This document shows, one piece after another, positions 1 to 5,289 of a stretch of DNA of 7,485 bases (position 1 is its first letter; each line of letters opens with the position of its first letter). The stretch is from Alterinioella sp963975135. GTDB lineage: Bacteria; Pseudomonadota; Alphaproteobacteria; Rhodobacterales; Rhodobacteraceae. The stretch is taken from contig CAXBGQ010000160.1 in assembly GCA_963975135.1 (NCBI GenBank), positions 1 to 7,485 of the forward strand. The letters run 5' to 3'. Both the position numbers and the translations under genes were made by a program. The notes beneath the pieces are model-generated. The model had not been told where the DNA came from. It saw only the letters and a program-made list of their open reading frames with translations, and did no database searches.

Positions 1-624
1 TTCGCGGCCAAGGCGAAAGACATACCAGGCGATCAGGCTCAGGATGAAAAAGGCCAGCCCCAGATGCATCGCCAACCGGTAGGAGGCGACATCGAGCATG
101 CCTTCCTGCAACCCCGAGGAGACCATCCACCAGCCAAGCGCGCCCTGCGCCCCGCCAAGCGCGCCGACCAGCACGAACCGCCCGCTCCAGCCGCGCGGCA
201 TCCGGCCCGTGGCCAGCATGAAGGCAAAACCGCCAAACCAGATCAGCCCCAGAATGCGGCCCAGTTGACGGTGGCCCCATTCCCACCAGAAGATGTATTT
301 GAACTCCTCCAGCGTCATCGCCGAATTCTGGAGCTGAAATTCAGGGGTTTGCTGATAGGCGGTAAATTCGGCCTGCCAGTCGGCGGCAGATAGTGGCGGC
401 ACAGCCCCGCTGAAGGGAGCCCATTCGGTGATTGAGAGCCCGCTATCGGTAAGCCGCGTCAACCCGCCGATCACGATCATCGCAACAACCAGCGTAAACA
501 GCACCATCAGCCAGCCGCGCGCGAAACGGCGCCCGCGCCCCTGCCCCTGTGCCAGAGCGCCTGGCGTGGCCGTAGGTTTCCGGGCGCTGTCAACTTCTTC
601 GAAAATATTGCGCTTGTCGCTCAT
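1..624 (-). CDS. ctaA: Heme A synthase CtaA (COX15 family), N-terminal 208 residues, cut by window edge
   Basis: CtaA is an inner-membrane enzyme that oxidises the C8 methyl group of heme O to give heme A for aa3-type cytochrome c oxidase. The reading frame opens with MSDKRNIFEE at 624 and stays open to base 1 (208 codons), so the C-terminal part lies outside; alphaproteobacterial CtaA is usually about 370-390 aa. After a charged N-terminus, a first membrane segment (about residues 38-55) leads into the family signature GGLTRLTDSGLSITEW (53-68) with the conserved Glu67. His118 in WEWGHRQLGR and His187 in YRLAMHLGL are the expected heme ligands of the first four-helix half. More membrane helices lie near 122-137, 150-168 and 185-203. 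A G-rich element (GGGGG, 631-635) sits 6 nt before the ATG. The gene follows trmJ on the same strand after about 128 bp. The family is certain; only the missing end is unknown. Confidence 0.95.
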   Translation of the reverse strand, partial: MSDKRNIFEEVDSARKPTATPGALAQGQGRGRRFARGWLMVLFTLVVAMIVIGGLTRLTDSGLSITEWAPFSGAVPPLSAADWQAEFTAYQQTPEFQLQNSAMTLEEFKYIFWWEWGHRQLGRILGLIWFGGFAFMLATGRMPRGWSGRFVLVGALGGAQGALGWWMVSSGLQEGMLDVASYRLAMHLGLAFFILSLIAWYVFRLGRE

Positions 625-704
625 GGCTTGCCCCCGTCATTGATCTGCAGCCAGACGTAGCCGCCTGTTTCCGCGGGTTCAAGCCGGGCCGCGCGTCAGT
701 TTGG

Positions 705-731
705 ATAAAATACCTGACCGTGCGGCATCAA
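705..731 (-). promoter_or_regulatory. Candidate promoter for ctaA
   Basis: On the minus strand, TTGATG (726-731) and TTTTAT (705-710) are separated by 15 bases, each matching 4 of 6 positions of the sigma-70 consensus. They lie in the gap between the trmJ stop and the ctaA start, roughly 80-105 bases before ctaA. The spacer is short, and trmJ read-through could supply ctaA equally well. This is a pattern match only. Confidence 0.22.
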
Positions 732-752
732 TGGCCCGAAGCAGGCGCGCCG

Positions 753-1496
753 TCAGCCACGTTCCTTCCAGCGCACCATCTGGCGCAACATGCCGTGCAG
801 CGTCTGGACATCGGCCCGCGTCAGCGGCAGCCGCGCCCACATATTGCGCAGGTTCAACCGCATTCCGGCCGCTTTCGTTTCGGGAAAGAAGAACCCCGCC
901 GTCTCCAGACGTTCCTCGAAATGATCGCCCAGTTTCTCGATCTCCAGCCCGCTGGCGAAATCGGTCCTGGCCAGTTCCATCACCTCGGGCGCAACTTCCG
1001 CGCTGGCGCGGCGCCATTCATAGGCCGTCAGCAGCACGCATTGGGCCAGGTTCAGCGACGGGAAATCGGGGTTCACCGGCACTGAAATAATGGCATTGGC
1101 CTGCGCCACATCCTCGTTTTCTAGCCCGGCGCGTTCGGGGCCGAACAAAACAGCCACCTTGCCGCCGGCGTCGTGGATGGCGCGCGCCTGCGCCATGGCG
1201 CGTTCGGGGCTGACGATGGGCTTGGTCAGCCCCCGCACCCGGCCCGTGGTGGCAAAGACATAGGTGCAATCGCGGATCGCCGCTTCGGTCGTATCCACGA
1301 TCCCGGCCTGATCCAGAAGCCGCCCGGCCCCGCTGGCCAGTGCCACGGCACGTTCATTGGGCCAGCCATCGCGCGGGGCCACGACACGCATATGGGTCAG
1401 CCCGAAATTATACATCGCACGGGCCGAGGCCCCGATATTTTCGCCCATTTGCGGGCGCACAAGGACAAATGCGGGATCGGGTGTCGATTGGGTCAT
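753..1496 (-). CDS. trmJ: TrmJ-type tRNA (cytidine/uridine-2'-O-)-methyltransferase, SPOUT/TrmH family
   Basis: This is a 247-aa SPOUT-class (trefoil-knot) SAM-dependent RNA 2'-O-methyltransferase. The TrmJ group methylates the ribose of nucleotide 32 in the tRNA anticodon loop. All three motifs are visible: FVLVRPQMGENIG (10-22, with Arg14 and Asn20), VLFGPERAGLEN (116-127), and NPDFPSLNLAQ (142-152), the knot that forms the SAM site. The C-terminal 80 residues form the helical extension typical of TrmJ. I chose the ATG at 1496 (MTQSTPDPAF) because it has a GAGGG element just upstream and begins right before the conserved FVLVRP strand. The in-frame ATG at 1541 would add 15 residues that do not look conserved. 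It diverges from the ThiE-like gene across about 100 bp. The exact nucleotide modified is inferred from the family. Confidence 0.92.
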   Translation of the reverse strand: MTQSTPDPAFVLVRPQMGENIGASARAMYNFGLTHMRVVAPRDGWPNERAVALASGAGRLLDQAGIVDTTEAAIRDCTYVFATTGRVRGLTKPIVSPERAMAQARAIHDAGGKVAVLFGPERAGLENEDVAQANAIISVPVNPDFPSLNLAQCVLLTAYEWRRASAEVAPEVMELARTDFASGLEIEKLGDHFEERLETAGFFFPETKAAGMRLNLRNMWARLPLTRADVQTLHGMLRQMVRWKERG

Positions 1497-1540
1497 GCCC
1501 GCCCTCGTAATCGTGCCCGCACCCATAGGCAAGCAGGCCA

Positions 1541-1569
1541 TTGTTCAAGGGCCGCGCAGGCGTTATCAG
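1541..1569 (+). promoter_or_regulatory. Candidate sigma-70-type promoter for the ThiE-like gene
   Basis: TTGTTC (1541-1546) and TATCAG (1564-1569) are spaced by 17 bases and match the -35 and -10 consensus at 3 and 4 of 6 positions. A start near 1576 would leave a leader of about 23 nt that includes AAAGGA (1585-1590), 8 nt before the ATG at 1599. On the opposite strand the same bases contain TTGAAC (1543-1548), with TATGGG 15 bases on (1522-1527), a weaker candidate for trmJ. The two promoters would overlap at their -35 elements. Confidence 0.3.
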
Positions 1570-1598
1570 GCGGGCACCGCTGACAAAGGATCGCCCCG

Positions 1599-2228
1599 AT
1601 GGCCGATAATGACACCCGTGATGCCCCGCAGATCTATCTGATCACCCCGCCCGCATTCGACCCTGAGCTGTTTGGCCCGCGCCTGGCGGCGGTGCTGGAT
1701 GCGCATGACATTACCTGTTTGCGGCTGGCGCATGCCTCGAGCGATGCCGATGAAGTGGCGCGCGCCGCCGACGCCTTGCGCCTGGTCGCGCATGAACGCG
1801 ATGTGCCGCTGGTTATCGAGCGCCATGTCGGGCTGGTCGAACGGTTGGGGCTCGATGGCGTGCACCTGACCGATGCGGCGCGGTCGGTGCGCAAAACCCG
1901 CAAGGATCTGGGTGCTGACGCCATCATCGGGGCCTTTTGCGGGGCCTCCAGCCATGACGGCATGAGCGCGGGCGAAGCCGGAGCCGATTACATCAGCTTT
2001 GGCCCCGTCGGTCTGAGCCCGCTTGGCGATGGCACAAAGGCAGAGGCCGATCTCTTTGCCTGGTGGTCCGAGATGATCGAGCTGCCGGTGGTCGCCGAGG
2101 GCGCGCTTGACGTGGATCTGGTGGCATCACTGGCCCCGATCACCGATTTCTTTGCCATCGGGCCCGAGATCTGGGGCGACGAGGATGCCGCCGCCGCCCT
2201 GAGCGCGCTTACTGCTCCGCTGCGCTGA
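1599..2228 (+). CDS. Thiamine-phosphate-synthase-like protein (ThiE/TenI family), active site atypical
   Basis: This is a 209-aa single-domain protein of the ThiE/TenI TIM-barrel family. Family landmarks are QIYLITPP (11-18), LDGVHL (85-90), GADYISFGPV (128-137), GTK (145-147) and LPVVAEGAL (162-170). True ThiE joins HMP-PP and thiazole phosphate to make thiamine phosphate. By eye, however, most catalytic positions differ: the QLRxK motif reads CLRLA, the Asn-Asp pair that binds pyrimidine and magnesium reads Glu74-Arg75, HLGQxD reads HLTDAA, and the late GGI motif reads EGA. Only the Arg, the GP turn and the TK pair remain. A TenI-like or unknown aldolase-type role is therefore as likely as thiamine synthesis. 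No other thi gene is near. AAAGGA 8 nt upstream supports the start. The stop lies 20 bp inside the convergent olsA tail. Automatic annotation would probably call it thiamine phosphate synthase. Confidence 0.8.
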   Translation: MADNDTRDAPQIYLITPPAFDPELFGPRLAAVLDAHDITCLRLAHASSDADEVARAADALRLVAHERDVPLVIERHVGLVERLGLDGVHLTDAARSVRKTRKDLGADAIIGAFCGASSHDGMSAGEAGADYISFGPVGLSPLGDGTKAEADLFAWWSEMIELPVVAEGALDVDLVASLAPITDFFAIGPEIWGDEDAAAALSALTAPLR

Positions 2229-3033
2229 ACCCCGCGCGCATCGCCGCCTCGCAGGCGGCGGCCAGAGCTTTGCGATCCGCGAAACCGGTCACATCGAGGG
2301 CCGGGTGATAAACCACCCGCACCGCGCCCTGACGCGGGGCCGCAAGGATTTTCAGGACACTGGGGCCGAAATCCATATCGCCCCACCAGGCATAGAACCG
2401 CGGATCCTGGCCGGCGGGTGCCTCATAGCGGATCGATACCGGTTGCACCTTGATCCGGTGCTTCAGGCCATCTGAGAAGAACGCCGCGAAAAGGGTTGAT
2501 TTCAATGGCAAAACCCTTTGCCCATCCGTGCTGGTGCCTTCCGGAAAAAACACCAGCCGATCGCCTGCCTGCATACGTTTTTCCAGCATGTCCTGATGGC
2601 GCGCGGCCTCTGCCCGGGCGCGGCGGATAAAGAGCGTGCCGGTGCCGCGCGCCAGCCAGCCGATGCCGGGCCACCGCGCCACTTCGGCCTTGGAAACGAA
2701 TGTGACACGCGCAGCCGCATTCAGCACGAATATGTCCATCCACGCGGCGTGATTGGCCACCATGGCCCCGCCACGGGGCAGCGGCAGCCCGTTCATGCGT
2801 CGCTTCAACCCGACAATCCAAAGCGTTGTGATACAAACGAATTGGGTGATCCAGGGCGTTACTGGCCGTCGCGATCCAAAGACCAGACGCTCGGGCATAC
2901 GCAGGATCAGCAGGGCCGGGAACGAGATCAGCAGCAGCACGCAAATCGGCCCGCCCCGCGCCAGCACCCGCGCCCATCCGGCCAGTGTCACGGGCGCGGG
3001 CACGGGGCGGTCGCCATCATCCCAGGTGCTCAT
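2209..3033 (-). CDS. olsA: OlsA-type 1-acylglycerol-3-phosphate O-acyltransferase (lyso-ornithine-lipid acyltransferase)
   Basis: This 274-aa member of the PlsC/LPLAT family transfers an acyl chain from acyl-ACP to a lysolipid hydroxyl at the inner membrane. The acyltransferase motifs are NHAAWMD (94-100, the H-x4-D catalytic pair His95 and Asp100), GTGTLFIRR (130-138) and FFPEGTSTDG (162-171). One or two N-terminal hydrophobic segments (about 27-44 and 61-75) would anchor it. The ATG at 3033 shares ATGA with the olsB stop and has no strong ribosome binding site of its own, so translation is probably coupled. Because it directly follows olsB, I infer that it adds the second (ester-linked) fatty acid to lyso-ornithine lipid. 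A general PlsC making phosphatidic acid cannot be excluded from sequence alone. Its last 20 bp overlap the convergent ThiE-like gene. Confidence 0.9.
   Translation of the reverse strand: MSTWDDGDRPVPAPVTLAGWARVLARGGPICVLLLISFPALLILRMPERLVFGSRRPVTPWITQFVCITTLWIVGLKRRMNGLPLPRGGAMVANHAAWMDIFVLNAAARVTFVSKAEVARWPGIGWLARGTGTLFIRRARAEAARHQDMLEKRMQAGDRLVFFPEGTSTDGQRVLPLKSTLFAAFFSDGLKHRIKVQPVSIRYEAPAGQDPRFYAWWGDMDFGPSVLKILAAPRQGAVRVVYHPALDVTGFADRKALAAACEAAMRAGFSAAEQ
2242..2260. terminator. Possible hairpin at the ThiE-like/olsA convergent junction
   Basis: CGCCGCC (2242-2248), TCGCA, GGCGGCG (2254-2260) form a perfect 7-bp GC stem with a 5-nt loop, starting 13 bases after the ThiE-like stop. It lies inside the olsA coding end and encodes an Ala-rich stretch, so it may simply reflect GCC/GCG codons. 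No T-run follows on either strand, so an intrinsic terminator is not well supported. Confidence 0.22.
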
Positions 3034-3800
3034 GCCCGCAGGCCTTGCCGGTAAAGATCACGCTGACGCGCCGGGATATTGGCGACATCCATCACCAGGC
3101 AAATATCGGTGGTGTTGAAAGGCCGGTCGATAAAGGCCCCGGCACCCACGAAGCCACCCATCCTGAGATAGCCCTTGATCAACGACGGAATGGCGCGGCT
3201 GGCCGCGGCCCGGTCCAGATCCTGCTTTGCGATCAGATCCATGCGCTGAAACCCGCGCGCATGGGCCTGCACGCGAATCGGCTCGGGTGCCAGGTGGCGG
3301 TGATGCAAAAACGACAGCGGAGCCGCCAGCGGGGCAATCTCGGTGCCGTGAAACGAGGCGACGCCGAACATCAGCTCGATGCCATGCGCCTCGACATAGC
3401 CCGCCAGCCCGGTCCACAGATGCATCATCGCGGTGCCGCCGCGATACTCTGGGTGCAGGCAGGAGCGGCCAAGCTCCAATAGCCGCCGCCCAGAGGCGCG
3501 CAGGCAGGTCAGATCATATTCATCGTCGCAATAGAATTGCCCGGCCTCAAGCGCCTGAACCGCGCGCATCAGCCGGTAGACACCCACGCAAGGATTGCCC
3601 TGACGGTTGTGGTCGAGCAGCATGAGGTGATCGAAAAACGGGTCAAACCGGTCGCCCTCCCGCCGCGAGGCATGATCGACCATCTCGCCATCCCCGCCCA
3701 GTTCGGCGACAAAGACCTCGTATCGCAGGGCCTGCGCCATCGCCAAGTCGGCTGCATCCCGGGCCAGGCGCAGCTCGAAATGAGCATCGTCGATGAACAT
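3030..3800 (-). CDS. olsB: OlsB-type L-ornithine N(alpha)-acyltransferase (GNAT fold)
   Basis: OlsB makes lyso-ornithine lipid by transferring a 3-hydroxyacyl chain from acyl-ACP to the alpha-amino group of ornithine, the first step towards phosphorus-free ornithine lipids. The 256-aa product shows the GNAT/autoinducer-synthase-like pattern of the family: LRYEVFVAELGG (25-36), FDPFFDHLMLLD (52-63), the core ELGRSCLHPEYRGG (99-112), LMFGVASFHG (133-142), and a C-terminal PSLIKGYLRMGG block (195-206) followed by FIDRPFNTTD. The ATG at 3800 has AGGAG 7 nt upstream and starts at the usual family position. An in-frame ATG at 3839 would add 13 residues (RGPRSAKQQER and so on) that look non-conserved and would include the ribosome binding site. 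It is the first gene of the olsB-olsA pair. In several bacteria these genes respond to phosphate limitation, but I see no convincing PhoB box here. Confidence 0.9.
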   Translation of the reverse strand: MFIDDAHFELRLARDAADLAMAQALRYEVFVAELGGDGEMVDHASRREGDRFDPFFDHLMLLDHNRQGNPCVGVYRLMRAVQALEAGQFYCDDEYDLTCLRASGRRLLELGRSCLHPEYRGGTAMMHLWTGLAGYVEAHGIELMFGVASFHGTEIAPLAAPLSFLHHRHLAPEPIRVQAHARGFQRMDLIAKQDLDRAAASRAIPSLIKGYLRMGGFVGAGAFIDRPFNTTDICLVMDVANIPARQRDLYRQGLRA

Positions 3801-3888
3801 CTGCCGCTCCTGTTGTTTCGCTGATCGGGGTCCGCGCATGGTGAGTTAGGCGATTGCCCGCCTGTTTGCAACGCCACCGACCCTCCTG

Positions 3889-3903
3889 TTAGGGGACTGT
3901 TAA
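3889..3903. promoter_or_regulatory. CtrA-like box (TTAG-N7-TTAA) between olsB and the DUF3553/chpT pair
   Basis: TTAG (3889-3892), seven bases, TTAA (3900-3903) match the CtrA recognition pattern TTAA-N7-TTAA at 7 of 8 positions. They form part of a direct repeat CTGTTA at 3886-3891 and 3897-3902, a period of 11 bp or one helical turn. On the plus strand a weak -10-like TAGCGT (3916-3921) lies 12 bp downstream, so the box would cover the -35 region of a start near 3928 reading towards chpT. On the minus strand it lies 89 bp before the olsB ATG. Binding is not shown. The surrounding 153-bp gap (3801-3953) holds nothing else I recognise. Confidence 0.3.
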
Positions 3904-3953
3904 CCTTCCGCACGGTAGCGTCTGACACCATGCGAGAGCACCCGAAGGAGGGG

Positions 3954-4133
3954 TCAGGGTTCGATGAGCAGACCGATACGCCCACCATTGATCACCACTT
4001 TGCCCGCATGTTCGAAATTTACCGTGATGCGCCCGTCGATATTGGATTGCACCTGTCCCAGGCCCCAGTCAGGTTGGCCGGGATGGCGCACCAGCATGCC
4101 GGGTTCAAGCATCGCGTTCAGACCTTTTGACAT
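3954..4133 (-). CDS. DUF3553-domain small protein
   Basis: This 59-aa protein is MSKGLNAMLEPGMLVRHPGQ (1-20), then PDWGLGQVQSNIDGRITVNF (21-40) and EHAGKVVINGGRIGLLIEP (41-59). It matches the DUF3553 pattern: a pair of strands GMLVRHP..WGLGQV, a turn, RITVNFEHAGK, and a closing strand. It has no signal peptide or membrane segment, so it should be cytoplasmic. The fold pattern resembles the small Tudor/SH3-like RNA-polymerase-binding modules of the PcrA/UvrD C-terminus and CarD-type proteins, but the function is unknown. The ATG at 4133 has AAGGTG (4141-4146) 7 nt upstream. It is divergent from chpT with 17 bp between the start codons, and I recall this pairing from other Rhodobacterales. Family assignment is firm; function is open. 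Confidence 0.9.
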   Translation of the reverse strand: MSKGLNAMLEPGMLVRHPGQPDWGLGQVQSNIDGRITVNFEHAGKVVINGGRIGLLIEP

Positions 4134-4150
4134 AGCGGAGCACCTTTTTC
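4134..4150. promoter_or_regulatory. Back-to-back ribosome binding sites of DUF3553 and chpT
   Basis: The whole space between the two divergent start codons is 17 bases. It holds GGAG for chpT (4137-4140, 10 nt before its ATG) and, directly abutting on the other strand, AAGGTG for DUF3553 (4141-4146, 7 nt before its ATG). No room remains for a promoter, so each gene's promoter must lie within or beyond the neighbouring coding region, and the two 5' leaders should be complementary. Confidence 0.7.
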
Positions 4151-4774
4151 ATGGATGACCAACGGGACTTCCCATCCCCTGACCTGGCACAGCTTGTCGG
4201 ATCACGCCTGTGTCACGATCTTGTAAACCCAATCAGCGCCATTTCCAACGGGTTGGAACTGCTGGCCCTGTCGGGGGCCGCGCCCACGCCCGAGATCGAG
4301 CTGATCGGGGACGCGGTCAAGGACGCGCTGGCGCGGATCCGGTTTTTCCGCGTCGCCTTCGGGGCCGCGCGGCCCGGCGAAACGATATCGGCCCGCGAGA
4401 CGCGCGAGGTTCTGTCCGAGATCTATGGCAACAGCCGGTTGGATGTGCAGTGGCAGATCGCCGAAGATCTGCCGCGGGCGGACACCAAATTGGGGTTCTT
4501 GCTGCTCAATACCGCCGAAACCGCCTTTCCGCTTGGCGGCACATTGACGATTTCGCGCCGGGCATCGGGCTGGAGGCTGGAGGCCGCCGGGCGCAAGATG
4601 TCGGTCGAGGATGCGAACTGGCAAGCGCTGGTGACGCCGGGGCTGGCCACGTCGCCGCCCCCGGCGCGCGTTCAATTCGCGCTGCTGATGCAGGAACTTG
4701 CGGCCCGCGACGCAGGCCTGAGCGTTTCCATCGACGCCGAGGCGTTGAGCCTTGCGATGGAGGTGTCCGGCTAA
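4151..4774 (+). CDS. chpT: Histidine phosphotransferase ChpT
   Basis: ChpT is the cytoplasmic relay that carries phosphate from the hybrid kinase CckA to the response regulator CtrA (and CpdR). In Rhodobacterales this pathway controls motility, gene transfer agents and related traits rather than viability. The 207-aa product has the DHp-like phosphorylation motif GSRLCHDLVNPISAISNGLE (17-36), with His22 followed by Asp23. It then has a helix rich in D and R (VKDALARIRFFRVAFG, 57-72) and a degenerate ATPase-like second domain without ATP-binding N or G boxes, as is normal for ChpT. The length fits the family (about 200-220 aa). The ATG at 4151 is preceded by GGAG at a long 10-nt spacing. Its TAA overlaps by 4 bp the tail of the convergent carbonic anhydrase gene. 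A CtrA-like box 250 bp upstream hints at feedback, which is inference only. Confidence 0.93.
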   Translation: MDDQRDFPSPDLAQLVGSRLCHDLVNPISAISNGLELLALSGAAPTPEIELIGDAVKDALARIRFFRVAFGAARPGETISARETREVLSEIYGNSRLDVQWQIAEDLPRADTKLGFLLLNTAETAFPLGGTLTISRRASGWRLEAAGRKMSVEDANWQALVTPGLATSPPPARVQFALLMQELAARDAGLSVSIDAEALSLAMEVSG

Positions 4775-5289
4775 AGCGCGGCAAGCCCGCTGCGGAACTG
4801 GCGCATCTTGTTGCGATACCCGGCGGCGGACTCCAGATTGCCCTGTTGCGCGGCAGCGTCCAGGCTGCGCACCACCTTGCCCGGCATGCCCATCACCAGC
4901 GAATAGTCGGGGATCTCGCGGCCCTCGGGGATCAGTGCCCCCGCCCCGATCAGACAGCCGCGCCCGATCCGCGCGCCATTGAGAACCGTGGCCCCCATGC
5001 CAATCAGGCTGCCATCGCCGATCACGCAGCCATGCAGCATCGCCTTATGCCCGATGGTGCAGTTCTCACCAACAACCAGCGGAAACCCCATATCGGTGTG
5101 CATCACGCAGTTTTCCTGAACATTGCTGCCCGGACCGATGCGGATCTCTTCATTGTCGCCGCGCAGCGTGGCCCCGAACCAGACCGAGGCCCCGGCCATC
5201 AGCACGACCCGGCCAATCAGATTGGCATCGGGTGCCACCCAGGTGTCGTCGTGAAGGTCGGGCGCAACCCCTTCGAATGCATAGATCAT
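4771..5289 (-). CDS. Gamma-class carbonic anhydrase family protein (left-handed beta-helix)
   Basis: This is a 172-aa hexapeptide-repeat protein of the gamma carbonic anhydrase/YrdA-PaaY group; such proteins trimerise and bind zinc or iron between subunits. The metal ligands His64 (CVMHTD), His81 and His86 (IGHKAMLHG) are present, as are the partner residues Arg43, Asp45 (LRGDNEEIRIG) and Gln58 (NVQEN). The spacing matches the archaeal Cam enzyme except that the acidic loop before the second His is absent, as in CamH-like proteins, so real CO2 hydration activity is uncertain. Beta-helix rungs run from about 17 to 135, followed by a C-terminal helix. The ATG shares ATGA with the gmk stop, and GAGG inside the end of gmk lies 7 nt upstream, so the gene is the third member of the yicC-gmk operon. 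I assign no gene symbol because the substrate is not known. Confidence 0.94.
   Translation of the reverse strand: MIYAFEGVAPDLHDDTWVAPDANLIGRVVLMAGASVWFGATLRGDNEEIRIGPGSNVQENCVMHTDMGFPLVVGENCTIGHKAMLHGCVIGDGSLIGMGATVLNGARIGRGCLIGAGALIPEGREIPDYSLVMGMPGKVVRSLDAAAQQGNLESAAGYRNKMRQFRSGLAAL

Noticed and set aside
679..1017. A minus-strand 112-codon frame overlapping trmJ and running into the gap
   Set aside because: Most of it is an out-of-frame shadow of trmJ; its last 25 codons have no start codon of their own and no family signature.
1497..1541. Extended N-terminus of TrmJ from an ATG at 1541
   Set aside because: The ATG at 1496 has a GAGGG element upstream and places the first SPOUT motif at the usual distance.
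3801..3839. Extended N-terminus of OlsB from an ATG at 3839
   Set aside because: The 13 extra residues are not family-like, and the AGGAG element fits the ATG at 3800 at 7-nt spacing.
3849..3862. Inverted repeat GGCG-N6-CGCC upstream of olsB
   Set aside because: A 4-bp arm in GC-rich DNA is expected often by chance, and no known operator matches.
4127..4132. A perfect TTGACA -35 hexamer just before chpT
   Set aside because: At 16-18 bp spacing the -10 element would fall on the chpT start codon and has no TATAAT resemblance, so the transcript would begin inside chpT.
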